From Acinetobacter larvae (lineage in GTDB: Bacteria; Pseudomonadota; Gammaproteobacteria; Pseudomonadales; Moraxellaceae): a stretch of DNA of 64,000 bases. The notes under the pieces were generated by a model. It saw only the letters and a list, made by a program, of their open reading frames with translations. It did not search any database and was not told the DNA's origin. The stretch is from assembly GCF_001704115.1 (NCBI RefSeq), contig NZ_CP016895.1, positions 1,178,001 to 1,242,000 of the forward strand. The letters are read 5' to 3'. Made by a program: the position numbers and the translations under genes. Below, piece by piece: positions 25,595 to 35,279 of this stretch (the first letter of the stretch is position 1; every line of letters begins with the position of its first letter).

Positions 25595-27484
25595 ATGACC
25601 AACAAATATGCTAAAGTGATTTATGGCATCGTTTTTTCAAGTATGATTTTAGTGGGATGCCATGATGATAAAGACGATGAAAAACCCAGTGTTATAAGTA
25701 AAAAACCATTAGAAGTGAATATTTTACATATTAATGATAGCCACTCACATCTGGATGAAGAAACCCTACAATTGCTGTTAGAGACCTCAGCTGGAACGCG
25801 TGAATCGATACAGGTATCCAATGGTGGTTTTGCGCGTGTTGCTGCTTTCATAAATGAGTTGGCAGGTACTGAGAAGAATCCAATTAAAATTCATGCTGGT
25901 GATGCTTTAACGGGTGATCTGTATTTTACTTTAAAAGAAGGTGAGGCAGAAGCCGACCTCATGAATACCGTTTGTTTTGATAGTTTCACCTTAGGCAATC
26001 ATGAGTTTGATAATGCCGATGCGGGTTTAAAGAAATTTATAGACTTTTTAAATAACAAAGGGAATTGTAAAAATAAAACCCAAGTATTGAGTGCCAATGT
26101 GCAATTTGGTGCCAGCTCGCCATTGTATAAAAGTGATTTGGTTAAACCTTATACCATTATTGAAAGAGAAGGGCAGAAAATTGCGCTCATAGGCTTAACC
26201 ATTGCTGATAAAACTAAAAATGCTTCACGTCCCAATGCCGATACTATATTTCATGATGAACGCGTTACGGCACAAAAATATATCGATCAGCTTAAACAAC
26301 AAGGTATTAATAAAATTATTGTGCAATCACATTTAGGCTATGGTTTAGAGCAAGAGCTAGCACGCCAGCTATCGGGTGTTGATGTGATTGTTGGAGGTGA
26401 TTCGCATACTTTATTGGCAGATTCTAAACTCAAAAATTATGGTATTAGCCCTGAAGGTAATTATCCGACTCTATTAAAAAATAAAGATGGTGATCAGGTC
26501 TGTGTGGTACAGGCTTGGCAATATGCCTATGTGGTGGGGCAACTCAAAGTAAACTTTGATGCCGATGGCAAAGTAAGTAATTGTCAGGGTCGAGCCAATG
26601 TATTAATCGATGACAATTTTAAGCGTAGTGCGAAAGACGCAATGGTCTTAAATAGCCAAGAGCTGGCTATGATTCGCCAAGATGTCGCCCAAAGTAATAC
26701 ATTAAAAATCGTCAAACCCGATCCATATGCATTACGTATATTAGAGCCTTATAGCATTGCAAAAGCATTATTAGGGCAAGAAAAAGTTGCCATTGCCGAA
26801 GATAATCTTTGTTTACGTCGAGTACCGGGTTCAAGCAAGGACACATCGAGATCAGTATTGGGAGATGTGTGTAATAAATCAGATTTTATTCATCAACATG
26901 GTGGTGATGTACAGCAATTGGTTGCCGAGGCATTTTTACAACAAGGCAAAAAATATTTTAAAGCAGATATCTCCATTCAAAATGGTGGTGGTGTACGAGT
27001 CGATTTACCCAAGGGCAATATTACGGTAGAGAAAATATATACCGTACTGCCATTTAAAAATACCCTAGTGCAATTAAAAGCCACTGGGCAAGAAATTAAA
27101 GCGGTATTAGAAGATGCTATGGATGCCGTGGTCAAAAATAATTCAGGCAGTTATCCTTATGCTGGTGGTTTGACATGGCATGTTGATTTAACCCAAGCCA
27201 AAGGACAGCGTATATCCAATTTACAAGTACGCAATGCACAAGGTCAATATCAAGCATTGAACCCCAACCAATATTATCAAGTGATCACAATTAACTTTTT
27301 AGCAGATGGACAAGACTTTTATAGCAGCTTTAAAAATATTACAGGTGATCGTCGGGTTGATGTTGGCTTGGATTATGCTGAGGCATTTTTACAGTACATC
27401 GAAAATTTAGCAGGGAATAAAGGCGCAAAACAGCTAAAACGTTTAGCGACGGAGCAATATAGTACACAACGTTATAAGGAATAA
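25595..27484 (+). CDS. lipoprotein 5'-nucleotidase (UshA-like metallophosphatase)
   Basis: Extracytoplasmic nucleotidase of 629 residues. The N-terminus is a lipoprotein signal ending LVGC, so the mature protein is lipid-anchored at the cysteine. The metallophosphatase domain shows NDSHSH, GDALTGD, GNHEFD, QSHLGYG and GGDSHTLL, the metal-binding series of the UshA/5'-nucleotidase family. The C-terminal domain (from about 420) has NGGGVRVDLPKG and VLPFKNTLV, which form the nucleotide pocket. It would hydrolyse extracellular nucleotides to nucleosides and phosphate. The ATG at 25595 starts at the signal peptide; the frame opens earlier at a TTG. It is convergent with alaS. Confidence 0.88.
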   Translation: MTNKYAKVIYGIVFSSMILVGCHDDKDDEKPSVISKKPLEVNILHINDSHSHLDEETLQLLLETSAGTRESIQVSNGGFARVAAFINELAGTEKNPIKIHAGDALTGDLYFTLKEGEAEADLMNTVCFDSFTLGNHEFDNADAGLKKFIDFLNNKGNCKNKTQVLSANVQFGASSPLYKSDLVKPYTIIEREGQKIALIGLTIADKTKNASRPNADTIFHDERVTAQKYIDQLKQQGINKIIVQSHLGYGLEQELARQLSGVDVIVGGDSHTLLADSKLKNYGISPEGNYPTLLKNKDGDQVCVVQAWQYAYVVGQLKVNFDADGKVSNCQGRANVLIDDNFKRSAKDAMVLNSQELAMIRQDVAQSNTLKIVKPDPYALRILEPYSIAKALLGQEKVAIAEDNLCLRRVPGSSKDTSRSVLGDVCNKSDFIHQHGGDVQQLVAEAFLQQGKKYFKADISIQNGGGVRVDLPKGNITVEKIYTVLPFKNTLVQLKATGQEIKAVLEDAMDAVVKNNSGSYPYAGGLTWHVDLTQAKGQRISNLQVRNAQGQYQALNPNQYYQVITINFLADGQDFYSSFKNITGDRRVDVGLDYAEAFLQYIENLAGNKGAKQLKRLATEQYSTQRYKE

Positions 27485-27512
27485 AAGCGCTAGATTTTCT
27501 GATTGTGGCTGA

Positions 27513-27545
27513 ATGGCATTCATCCTTTTGAATGATGAATGCCAT
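27513..27545. repeat. 12-bp hairpin between nucleotidase and alaS
   Basis: atggcattcatc / gatgaatgccat is a perfect 12-bp stem with a nine-base loop. There is no U-tract in either direction, so it is a weak terminator candidate for the converging genes. Confidence 0.6.
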
Positions 27546-27574
27546 GGTTATTCCATTTAAGTTAAGTAAGCCAT

Positions 27575-27603
27575 GATCTTGGGAGGAGATGATTCCCAAG
27601 ATC
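27575..27603. repeat. 10-bp hairpin between nucleotidase and alaS
   Basis: gatcttggga / tcccaagatc, loop of nine bases, 30 bases after the previous hairpin. Also without a U-tract. The pair may together end or protect the convergent transcripts. Confidence 0.55.
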
Positions 27604-27637
27604 CGTTATATAAGCTGTTATGCAAAAGGTAAAATGC

Positions 27638-30313
27638 TTAGCGTGCCAGCCAAGCAGGGAGCTCAGCCACAACACTGTCCAATTTCTCGTTCAGTGGCGC
27701 GCCACCTTGTGCTAAATCAGGTTTACCACCCCCTTTACCGCCGAGTTCAGTGGCAAGATGTTTGATGATGTCACCCGCTTTGAGCGTCGCAGTCAATTCT
27801 TTGGCAACAGATGCAATGAGACTGACTTTGTCGCCATCTACACCGATGAGGATAATAACAGCATCGGCTAATTTAGACTTGATGCCGTCATGCAAATGCC
27901 GCAAAGCTTTGGCATCTGTGGCAGGAATGCTGCAGATCAGTGTAGAACGATCTGCGATTGTTTGAACTTGGCTTAAAAGTTCGGTCGCTTGGACGTGAGC
28001 CAGTTTTTGGTTGAGTTGTTCAATTTGCTTTTGTAGCGCACTATTTTGCTCTACTGCGGCTTGAACCCGATCTACAGTTTGATCTTTTTGCGCTTTAAGT
28101 AAGCTGTTGATGTGTTGAACATCAGCTTCCGTTTTTTGCACCCAAGCAAGTGCTGCGCTACCGGTAATTGCTTCGATACGGCGTACCCCAGCAGCAACAC
28201 CACTCTCAGCAGTAATTTTAAATAAACCAATATCACCAGTACGACGGACGTGTATACCACCGCAAAGCTCAATCGAGAATGCCTTATTGTCACGTAGCGT
28301 TCCCATGGTTAAAACACGGACTTCATCACCGTATTTTTCACCGAATAGCATCATTGCACCTTTTTCTTTGGCACTTTCGATATCCAGTAGTTCGGTTTGT
28401 ACAGCGGTATTGGCAATTACTTCTTGGTTAACCAAGCGTTCAACTTGCTGTAATTGTTCAAAGCTTACGGGTTGATCATGGGCAAAGTCAAAACGCAGCA
28501 CATCACTGGCAACCAAAGAGCCTTTTTGTTGCACGTGGCTACCGAGGATTTGACGTAGTGCTGCATGCAATAAGTGCGTGGCAGAATGGTTGCGAGATAT
28601 CGCTGCACGGAGATCGGCTTGCACAGTTGCTTCAACTTGTTGCTGAGTCGCAATACTGCCCATGGTCAGGACACCGTGATGGACAATGGCTTTGCCAGAT
28701 TTCTTGGTATCTTGTACTTCAAAGATGCCATGTTCATTTTTAAAGAAACCAGTATCACCGATTTGACCACCACTTTCTGCATAGAATGGGGTTTGGTCTA
28801 GGATGATAATCGCTTCATCACCCTCTTGTAATGCTGTGACTTCTTCACCATCTTTATAGATGGCAATGATGTGCCCCTGACCTTGGGTTTGTTCATAACC
28901 GTCAAATTGTGTACATGCATCGGTTTTGATGAGGGTATTGTAATCGACAGCAAATTTACCGGCATCACGGGCGCGTTGGCGCTGCGCAGCCATTTCCACC
29001 TCAAAACCAGCTTCATCAATTTCAAAACCACGTTCACGGGCAATGTCTGCGGTGAGGTCGGTAGGGAAACCATAGGTGTCATAAAGTTTAAAGACTGTGG
29101 CACCCGGAATAACTTTGCTAGAGAGTTGCGCTAACTCAGCTTCTAGTAATTTCAACCCTTGTTCAAGTGTTTTGGCAAACAGTTCTTCTTCACGAATCAA
29201 GGTTGCTTCAATCCGTTGACGTTGTTCTGCCAGCTGCGGGTAGGCTTCGCCCATTGTTGCAATCAGGGGTTGCAGCATTTTATAGAAGAAGGTACCTTGC
29301 GCGCCCATTTTATTACCATGACGGACAGCACGACGGATAATACGGCGTAGTACATAGCCGCGACCTTCATTGGATGGGTTAACGCCATCGGCTATTAGGA
29401 AGCAGCAAGAACGTGCATGGTCTGCGACAACCTTAAGCGAGGCAGGATAGTCTATGGTTTTATGCTCTTCTGCTGCGTTGAGTACATCTTGAGACAGCTC
29501 TACACCGATGATCTCTGCTGCGGCTTTGAGTAAGTCTTGGAATAGGTCAATTTCATAGTTGGAATTGACATGTTGTAAAACTGCAGAAATACGCTCTAAG
29601 CCCATGCCTGTATCGACAGATGGTGCAGGTAGGGGATGCAGTACACCGTCAGCGGTACGGTTGAATTGCATAAAGACGTTATTCCAGATTTCGATGAAAC
29701 GGTCACCGTCTTCTTCTGCTGTGCCCGGTAGACCGCCCCAAATGTGCGCACCGTGGTCATAGAAAATTTCAGAACAAGGACCACATGGACCGGTATCACC
29801 CATTGCCCAGAAGTTATCTGAAGCGTATTTTTCGCCTTTGTTGTCGCCAATACGGATAATACGTTCTGCCGCAAGACCAATTTCTTTATGCCAAATATCA
29901 AAAGCTTCGTCATCGGTATGGTAGACCGTTACGTAGAGTTTTTCTTGGTCTAGCCCGAGCCATTGTGCAGAAGTCAGGAACTCCCAGGCAAAGCGGATGG
30001 CGTCACGTTTGAAATAGTCACCAAATGAGAAATTACCCAACATTTCAAAAAAGGTGTGGTGACGTGCAGTATAACCAACGTTATCTAAGTCATTGTGTTT
30101 ACCACCAGCACGGACACATTTTTGTGAAGAGGTTGCGCGAACATAGTCACGTTTGTCTAAGCCGAGGAAGCAATCTTTAAACTGGTTCATCCCAGCATTG
30201 GTAAAGAGCAATGTCGGATCATTGGCGGGAACCAGAGAACTCGATGCGACACGTGTGTGGCCTTGCGATTCAAAGTAGCGCAAGAATGCTTCACGAATTT
30301 CAGCGGATGTCAT
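27638..30313 (-). CDS. alaS: alanyl-tRNA synthetase
   Basis: Charges tRNA-Ala and edits misacylated tRNA. The aminoacylation domain begins at residue 1 ([11 protein letters not shown]) with [20 protein letters not shown] and the [10 protein letters not shown] segment. The editing domain carries [11 protein letters not shown] and the zinc-binding [15 protein letters not shown]. The C-Ala domain with [14 protein letters not shown] ends the protein. Length is 891 residues from the ATG at 30313, which matches the family's N-terminus; the frame opens 21 bases earlier at TTG. In the usually invariant CGGTH motif the threonine is isoleucine (codon ATA). Confidence 0.96.
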   Translation of the reverse strand: MTSAEIREAFLRYFESQGHTRVASSSLVPANDPTLLFTNAGMNQFKDCFLGLDKRDYVRATSSQKCVRAGGKHNDLDNVGYTARHHTFFEMLGNFSFGDYFKRDAIRFAWEFLTSAQWLGLDQEKLYVTVYHTDDEAFDIWHKEIGLAAERIIRIGDNKGEKYASDNFWAMGDTGPCGPCSEIFYDHGAHIWGGLPGTAEEDGDRFIEIWNNVFMQFNRTADGVLHPLPAPSVDTGMGLERISAVLQHVNSNYEIDLFQDLLKAAAEIIGVELSQDVLNAAEEHKTIDYPASLKVVADHARSCCFLIADGVNPSNEGRGYVLRRIIRRAVRHGNKMGAQGTFFYKMLQPLIATMGEAYPQLAEQRQRIEATLIREEELFAKTLEQGLKLLEAELAQLSSKVIPGATVFKLYDTYGFPTDLTADIARERGFEIDEAGFEVEMAAQRQRARDAGKFAVDYNTLIKTDACTQFDGYEQTQGQGHIIAIYKDGEEVTALQEGDEAIIILDQTPFYAESGGQIGDTGFFKNEHGIFEVQDTKKSGKAIVHHGVLTMGSIATQQQVEATVQADLRAAISRNHSATHLLHAALRQILGSHVQQKGSLVASDVLRFDFAHDQPVSFEQLQQVERLVNQEVIANTAVQTELLDIESAKEKGAMMLFGEKYGDEVRVLTMGTLRDNKAFSIELCGGIHVRRTGDIGLFKITAESGVAAGVRRIEAITGSAALAWVQKTEADVQHINSLLKAQKDQTVDRVQAAVEQNSALQKQIEQLNQKLAHVQATELLSQVQTIADRSTLICSIPATDAKALRHLHDGIKSKLADAVIILIGVDGDKVSLIASVAKELTATLKAGDIIKHLATELGGKGGGKPDLAQGGAPLNEKLDSVVAELPAWLAR

Positions 30314-30719
30314 ATAACGAGTACTCACAACCAAGTCACTCCATAATTTTGAATTTGGCTAAATGTATATTCTAGAATGCTTCTTTAGAGCTGAAGCGCT
30401 TGGAATAATACGCGGCTTATAAATTGAAAACGACAAATTATAACGGAAAAACTTTAAGCAACCAACGACTTTAGCACGAATAAATGGCAATTCTCCTGAT
30501 TGCCGCTATGCTTGAATGGGCAAGAGGCTTAGCGCTGTTGCCCTAAGCCATGTATCTTACGGCAATGTATCTTGCGGTAAAAAGCCAGTATTGCTGGGTC
30601 TATGCGTTGTGAAATCGATGCATTGCACGTGAGCGTCCTAAAAAGGTTAAAAAACTTAGGCTTGATTTTAAAAATCCGTTAAGATGACGCAGGTTTGATG
30701 TAACAACGTAGGATAACAA
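30314..30719. other. divergent intergenic region alaS / GAPDH-like gene
   Basis: About 400 bases with no gene recognised. It must hold the promoters of alaS and of the GAPDH-like gene. Visible structure: two interleaved inverted repeats (gggcaa 30518 / ttgccc 30538 and ggcttag 30526 / ctaagcc 30543) and a 15-bp imperfect tandem duplication at 30550-30579. No tRNA or small ORF with a good ribosome binding site was seen. Confidence 0.5.
30550..30579 (+). repeat. 15-bp imperfect tandem duplication
   Basis: atgtatcttacggca (30550-30564) followed by atgtatcttgcggta (30565-30579), 13 of 15 bases the same. Confidence 0.8.
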
Positions 30720-31760
30720 ATGCAACGTGTGGCGATTAATGGATTTGGTCGAATAGGACGTAATGTGGTGCGCGCTTGGTTTGAAAACCCTACGCCATTT
30801 CAGTTTGACATTGTTGCAATTAATGACATTGCCGATGCTGAAACCTTGGCGCATTTATTTCGTTATGACTCGAGTCATGGTCGTTTTGCAGGTCAGGTGT
30901 CATTAGAACATACAGCTGACGGCAGTTATCTCAATATTACTCATGCTGAGCATCGTCTACGGATTTTGATGTTGCAACAGCCGGACCCTGCGGCCTTAGC
31001 TTGGGCTGACCTCGCGGTGGATGTGGTACTGGAATGTACCGGGCATTTTCGTTCACGTGCTGCGGCAACTCAACATCTCAATGCCGGTGCTAAACGCGTC
31101 ATTATTGGTGCAGCACCATTTGATAGTGTTGATGCAGCTGTGGTGTATGGGGTCAACCATGATGAGATCAAAGCGCAAGATCGTATTATTTCTAGCGTGT
31201 CGTGTACCACACAAGCCTTGGTGCCCTTGGTGAAGATTATTGATGATGCCTTTGGGATGCAAAGCGCATTAATGACAGAAATTCATGCGGTGACTGCAGA
31301 TCAGTCGGTGCTGGATCAGGCACATCGTGATTTACGTCGTGCGCGTGCTTCGGGGCATAATATTATTCCAACCACATCATCGGCACTGGCTGCATTGCAA
31401 CAAGTATTGCCACAGATGCAAGGGCGCATCGACGGTTATTCGATACGGGTACCGACTTTAAATGTAGCGGCAATTGATTTGAGCTTTGTAACGCGTAAAG
31501 CAATAGATATTAAAGATTTAAAACAACGTTTGTGTGAGGCTGCGCAGCAAGATTATGCTGGCATTATGCAGGTTACCGATGAAGCATTGGTATCGAGTGA
31601 TTTTAATCACTCACCTTATTCATTAATTGTCGATCTCAGTTTGACCATGCAAATTGGTCAACAATTTAAAGTCTTCGCTTGGTATGACAATGAATGGGGC
31701 TATGCCAATCGCTTATTAGACCTCTGTAATGCTTTAGCGATTGCGGCTGAGCATTCATAG
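30720..31760 (+). CDS. glyceraldehyde-3-phosphate / erythrose-4-phosphate dehydrogenase family protein
   Basis: NAD-dependent phosphate-aldehyde dehydrogenase family (346 residues): Rossmann start INGFGRIGRNVVRAW, active-site loop with Cys152 in SSVSCTTQALVP, the partner histidine near residue 179 in EIHAVTADQ, then HRDLRRARASGHNIIPTTSSA and the C-terminal WYDNEWGYANRLLDL. The residue after CTT is Gln instead of the near-universal Asn, and YTNDQ is replaced by VTADQ, so it is a divergent member. TAGGA precedes the ATG. Whether it acts in gluconeogenesis (Gap) or on erythrose-4-phosphate (Epd, vitamin B6 synthesis) cannot be decided here. Confidence 0.85.
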   Translation: MQRVAINGFGRIGRNVVRAWFENPTPFQFDIVAINDIADAETLAHLFRYDSSHGRFAGQVSLEHTADGSYLNITHAEHRLRILMLQQPDPAALAWADLAVDVVLECTGHFRSRAAATQHLNAGAKRVIIGAAPFDSVDAAVVYGVNHDEIKAQDRIISSVSCTTQALVPLVKIIDDAFGMQSALMTEIHAVTADQSVLDQAHRDLRRARASGHNIIPTTSSALAALQQVLPQMQGRIDGYSIRVPTLNVAAIDLSFVTRKAIDIKDLKQRLCEAAQQDYAGIMQVTDEALVSSDFNHSPYSLIVDLSLTMQIGQQFKVFAWYDNEWGYANRLLDLCNALAIAAEHS

Positions 31761-31873
31761 CTTAGATTATCAAATTCCTAGCACATCACTGACTAGCACA
31801 TTGTTTCACAGCGAGCATGTCGCTGCACTTATATGTTATTTATGTTGTTGGACTCGCATAGTGCTTAAAAATT

Positions 31874-31897
31874 AGCAGAGCACATTGGGGCTCTGCT
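31874..31897 (-). terminator. terminator of the 31.9-32.9 kb gene
   Basis: 8-bp stem agcagagc / gctctgct with an eight-base loop. On the minus strand it is followed by AATTTTT, so it suits the gene at 31937-32878; it may also serve the converging GAPDH-like gene. Confidence 0.6.
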
Positions 31898-31936
31898 TTG
31901 ATGCTGGGCTTAGACGCTATTGCACGAGGCTAAAAA

Positions 31937-32878
31937 CTAAGCCTTGTTAATGTGTGGCTGATGGATTTCTGCTTGAATCCAAATATTGCCACGGATGTAT
32001 TGTCCAATGGCAAATTGCTGCGCAGTGGCATTCGGTGCAGCAACACGGACCAAGATGGCAGGCTGGTTTTGTTCCAGCATTAAGGTGACATCATACAGCT
32101 GAATGTCTTTTTCCATAAACTTCATACTGCTGATGCCCACAATTTTACCTTGGAACCAAGCTTCATCTTCTTGCCCTAGTGTTTCACCATATAAGTAGGC
32201 GACCATTTTAGAAAAATCGACAGTAACCGGTTCAAGGTCTTGCGCTGATTTGGGCTGCCATGCATCGATGAGTTCTTGTAGGTTATCGGGTGCAATGCCT
32301 TGGTGAGCCGATAAAATATCATTCAATGCGCGATGATGTTTGATGGATGCTGCATCATCCACCACGATTTGTTCGTGGTCTGCGACTTTTTCAAGGTCAT
32401 AGGCCCAAGCATTGAGTTGCACAGCATAATCTTGTTGTTTTTGATATTGGGTATGGTTAACGCTATAGAGTGTGTCAAAGGCATAGACCACGGCATTGGC
32501 ACCAAGATTCAGCTGTAAAACCGCTTGGCTATTGGATTGACTACAAATAATGCGTTGTACTGTGGCTTTTATTTTATAGGGGCTGCTAAAACTAGGGAAT
32601 GCGGTTTTGACCGCTTGGGGTTTATGCTCTACTACATCAATCACTTGGTTCAGCATGACTGCACTATGTTGTGGTCCCTGAATCAGCCAAGTAGTTGGGT
32701 CCATATCACTTTCTTGTGCACAAAGCCCCATTGGCATAATCGGTGCGTTGAGTGCCTGACCTAGCCAGCTCGGAACCACTGCACAGGCATCTTCGTCTAA
32801 CAAACTCCAATGTTCAACATGGCTGCCAAAGTTTTGTTCATCAATGCGAATTATTTCTGGGCTATTATGATTGTGCAT
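31937..32878 (-). CDS. uncharacterised protein, 313 residues
   Basis: Not recognised. A soluble, acidic-to-neutral protein of 313 residues with no signal peptide or membrane segment. The middle (about 90-160) alternates hydrophobic residues as in beta strands, and the C-terminal part (about 245-305: GKIVGISSMKFMEKDIQLYDVTLMLE, AILVRVAAP) also looks like beta sheet. No catalytic motif stands out. It is a single gene between the GAPDH-like gene and the YaiI-family gene. Probably a genus-level conserved hypothetical. Confidence 0.75.
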   Translation of the reverse strand: MHNHNSPEIIRIDEQNFGSHVEHWSLLDEDACAVVPSWLGQALNAPIMPMGLCAQESDMDPTTWLIQGPQHSAVMLNQVIDVVEHKPQAVKTAFPSFSSPYKIKATVQRIICSQSNSQAVLQLNLGANAVVYAFDTLYSVNHTQYQKQQDYAVQLNAWAYDLEKVADHEQIVVDDAASIKHHRALNDILSAHQGIAPDNLQELIDAWQPKSAQDLEPVTVDFSKMVAYLYGETLGQEDEAWFQGKIVGISSMKFMEKDIQLYDVTLMLEQNQPAILVRVAAPNATAQQFAIGQYIRGNIWIQAEIHQPHINKA

Positions 32879-33123
32879 AAGCTTTTATTTAACAAATGAA
32901 TAACATTGCTTATTAAATCGAGGGTGATTGGGATAATTCAAGCCTGCAGAGGTAAAATAGCCCTAAAAATGCATGGAATAACCAAAAATATCCAGCGAGT
33001 TGTCGATAAAATAAGCAGATTGTTTGGTGGAGCAGGGTAGTCGACTAAAAACTTTGCAATGCAGCACAGTAAAGTTGAGCAATTTGCTAAGATAGTTTTT
33101 TCTGTGTAAATGGGTGTGCTCTG

Positions 33124-33597
33124 GTGTTGTTATTTAAATTATGGGTTGATGCCGATGCGCTGCCGCGGATTTTAAGAGAAATTATTTTAAGAGCATCTGA
33201 TCGTTATCAGTTGCAAGTATTTTTTGTTGCCAATCAAGCGACCGGTATTGCCAATTCTACCCGTGTACAAAGCATACAGGTTATGTCTGGTGCCGACAAA
33301 GCCGATCAGGAAATTGTGGCACGTATGCAAGCGCATGATATTGTGATTACGCAAGATATTCCCTTAGCCGCTGAAGTGATTGCTCAGGGAGGCGTAGCTT
33401 TACATCCGCGTGGTGAAATCTATACTGCCGCCAATGTCAAAGCACGTTTGCATTTAAGAGATTATATGGATGTATTACGCGGTGCTGGGGTACAAACCGG
33501 TGGTCCAGCGCCAATTTCTGAACGTGATAAGCGTGAATTTTCCAGCCATTTAGATCAACTGATCCAAAAACAGATACGTCTGTCTTCAGCACCCTAA
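33124..33597 (+). CDS. YaiI/YqxD family protein (DUF188)
   Basis: Protein of 157 residues in the conserved YaiI/YqxD (DUF188) family, which has a PIN-like nuclease fold. Acidic residues typical of that fold appear in WVDADALP near the start, in [12 protein letters not shown] and in ITQDIPLA. The C-terminal [19 protein letters not shown] is a family hallmark. The start is a GTG at 33124, or the TTG right after it, since there is no ATG near the conserved N-terminus. Biochemical role is not established for the family. Confidence 0.85.
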   Translation: MLLFKLWVDADALPRILREIILRASDRYQLQVFFVANQATGIANSTRVQSIQVMSGADKADQEIVARMQAHDIVITQDIPLAAEVIAQGGVALHPRGEIYTAANVKARLHLRDYMDVLRGAGVQTGGPAPISERDKREFSSHLDQLIQKQIRLSSAP

Positions 33598-33703
33598 AGC
33601 TGAAGCAGTAACGATACTGAGCTTATGTGTTCGTCGTTAAATCATTTATTGGGTTCAGATCACAGTCTATAGTCTATATTGAGCGCGCGGCAAAGGATTT
33701 TTC

Positions 33704-34597
33704 ATGTCTAGTACAGCATCCACCAGCAACATCGTTTTGACATATATGTTATTGGTGGTGATTTGGTCCACAACCCCATTGGCCATTGTTTGGAGTGTCA
33801 CTGATCTTCATATCATGTGGGCGTTATTACTGCGCTTTGTATTGGCTTTGCTGTTGTCTGGCAGTTTATTGCTGCTGTTTAGAATTAACTTGCCATGCAA
33901 TCGTCAGGCGCTACACAGTTATTTGGCGGGTGCTTTTAGTTTGATTGGTTCGCAGATTTTTACCTATGCGGCAACCCAATATTTGAGCTCGGGTATTCTG
34001 GCGCTGATGTTTGGACTGGCACCGATCATGGCGGGTTTAATTGGACACTTTGCTTTTTCACAGCGTTTGCATGCCGTGCAATGGCTTGGCATGTGTGTGG
34101 CGGTATCGGGTTTGGCAGTGATTTGTCTGAGTGCTGGAACGGGGCAGCATGTGCAACTGACGGGTATTATCTTGATGTTGTTTAGCGTATTTTTTTACTC
34201 GCTTTCAATATTTTGGGTCAAGAAAGTCAATGCACAACTCGATGTCATGGCACAGGCAACGGGCTCTATTTTAGTCTCCACCTTGCTGGCGTTGTTATTA
34301 TTACCGTTTATTTGGCAATATGCACCGACGCAATTACCATCCCTCAAAACCATGCTGTCTCTGATTTATACTGTGGTGATGGCATCGATGTTGGCGATGT
34401 ATTGCTATTTTAAATTGGTGAAAAATATTCAAGCAACCACGCTGTCTTTAACCACTGTCATGACGCCTTTGTTGGCGTTGTTATTGGGTGCGCTATTGAA
34501 CAATGAAATCCCCAATGCTTGGGTACTTTTAGGGGCAGTCTTATTGTTATCTGGGCTGTTAATTTACTTTATGCGTATGTTCGGTGCGCGTGTTTAG
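33704..34597 (+). CDS. EamA/DMT family transporter
   Basis: Drug/metabolite transporter superfamily protein of 297 residues with ten predicted membrane segments made of two EamA repeats (about 10-140 and 155-290). AAAGGA stands eight bases before the ATG. Members export amino acids, metabolites or drugs; the substrate cannot be told from sequence. It is a single gene, facing the PilZ gene on the other strand. Confidence 0.85.
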   Translation: MSSTASTSNIVLTYMLLVVIWSTTPLAIVWSVTDLHIMWALLLRFVLALLLSGSLLLLFRINLPCNRQALHSYLAGAFSLIGSQIFTYAATQYLSSGILALMFGLAPIMAGLIGHFAFSQRLHAVQWLGMCVAVSGLAVICLSAGTGQHVQLTGIILMLFSVFFYSLSIFWVKKVNAQLDVMAQATGSILVSTLLALLLLPFIWQYAPTQLPSLKTMLSLIYTVVMASMLAMYCYFKLVKNIQATTLSLTTVMTPLLALLLGALLNNEIPNAWVLLGAVLLLSGLLIYFMRMFGARV

Positions 34598-34645
34598 CAC
34601 GGATTGCAGGTATTCGGTGCTGTGCTGTAGTGCTGTTGCTGAATG

Positions 34646-35257
34646 TTATATCGAGGGATGAAAGGTCGCGTCATTGTTATAATCACTGGCTTGTTCTTGT
34701 TGATGTTGTCGTATACAGGCAGCCAATTTGACCCGATCGTTGGGATGTAAACTGACAAAATAAGCACCTATGCGATAAGGTCCTTGCTCGGTACTTTCGG
34801 CGTAGGCAATTTGTGCTGTGGCTGCAATATGAAAGGCGTGATCTGGATGACTTAGAGTGACATGTAAGTGACATCCTGTTTTGAGCGCTTGATCATGATA
34901 GAAACTAAAGCCACTTTCGGAAAAGTTTACTTGTTGCGGGGAAGGGAGTAGGCTTTGCACGGTCGAGTCATATAATGCGCCGGTAATTAAGTTGAGCTTT
35001 TGATTGAATAAGTTCAGGATTTGAGCAATATGTTGATCTTTTTCATTTAATTGTTGTAATTCGTATTTAAGTGCGTGATCAAATTGATCTAATTCGGCAA
35101 GTAGTAGAAAATAGCGCGGCAAGATAAAATTGGGATCATATGGATCGCGCAGCGCGGCTTCATCACTGATAATCTGATAATTTATCCTTAGTGCAGCATC
35201 GATACGAGACATCATACGACGTTCTAAAGTACTCGATTGATGCTGTGAAATATTCAT
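34646..35257 (-). CDS. PilZ-domain protein
   Basis: Protein of 203 residues that resembles PilZ-domain proteins: an N-terminal RRMMSRIDAALRINY, a helical centre rich in Gln and Leu (about 60-95), and a C-terminal beta domain with VNFSESGFSFYHD, a GCHLHVTLS strand and IGAYFVSLHPNDRVKLA. The RxxxR and D/NxSxxG c-di-GMP motifs are only partly matched (NFSESG), so binding of the nucleotide is uncertain. It is divergent from the lipoprotein export genes, 22 bases away, so both share one short promoter region. Confidence 0.7.
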   Translation of the reverse strand: MNISQHQSSTLERRMMSRIDAALRINYQIISDEAALRDPYDPNFILPRYFLLLAELDQFDHALKYELQQLNEKDQHIAQILNLFNQKLNLITGALYDSTVQSLLPSPQQVNFSESGFSFYHDQALKTGCHLHVTLSHPDHAFHIAATAQIAYAESTEQGPYRIGAYFVSLHPNDRVKLAACIRQHQQEQASDYNNDATFHPSI

Positions 35258-35279
35258 AAAAACCTCGGATTAGATTGGT

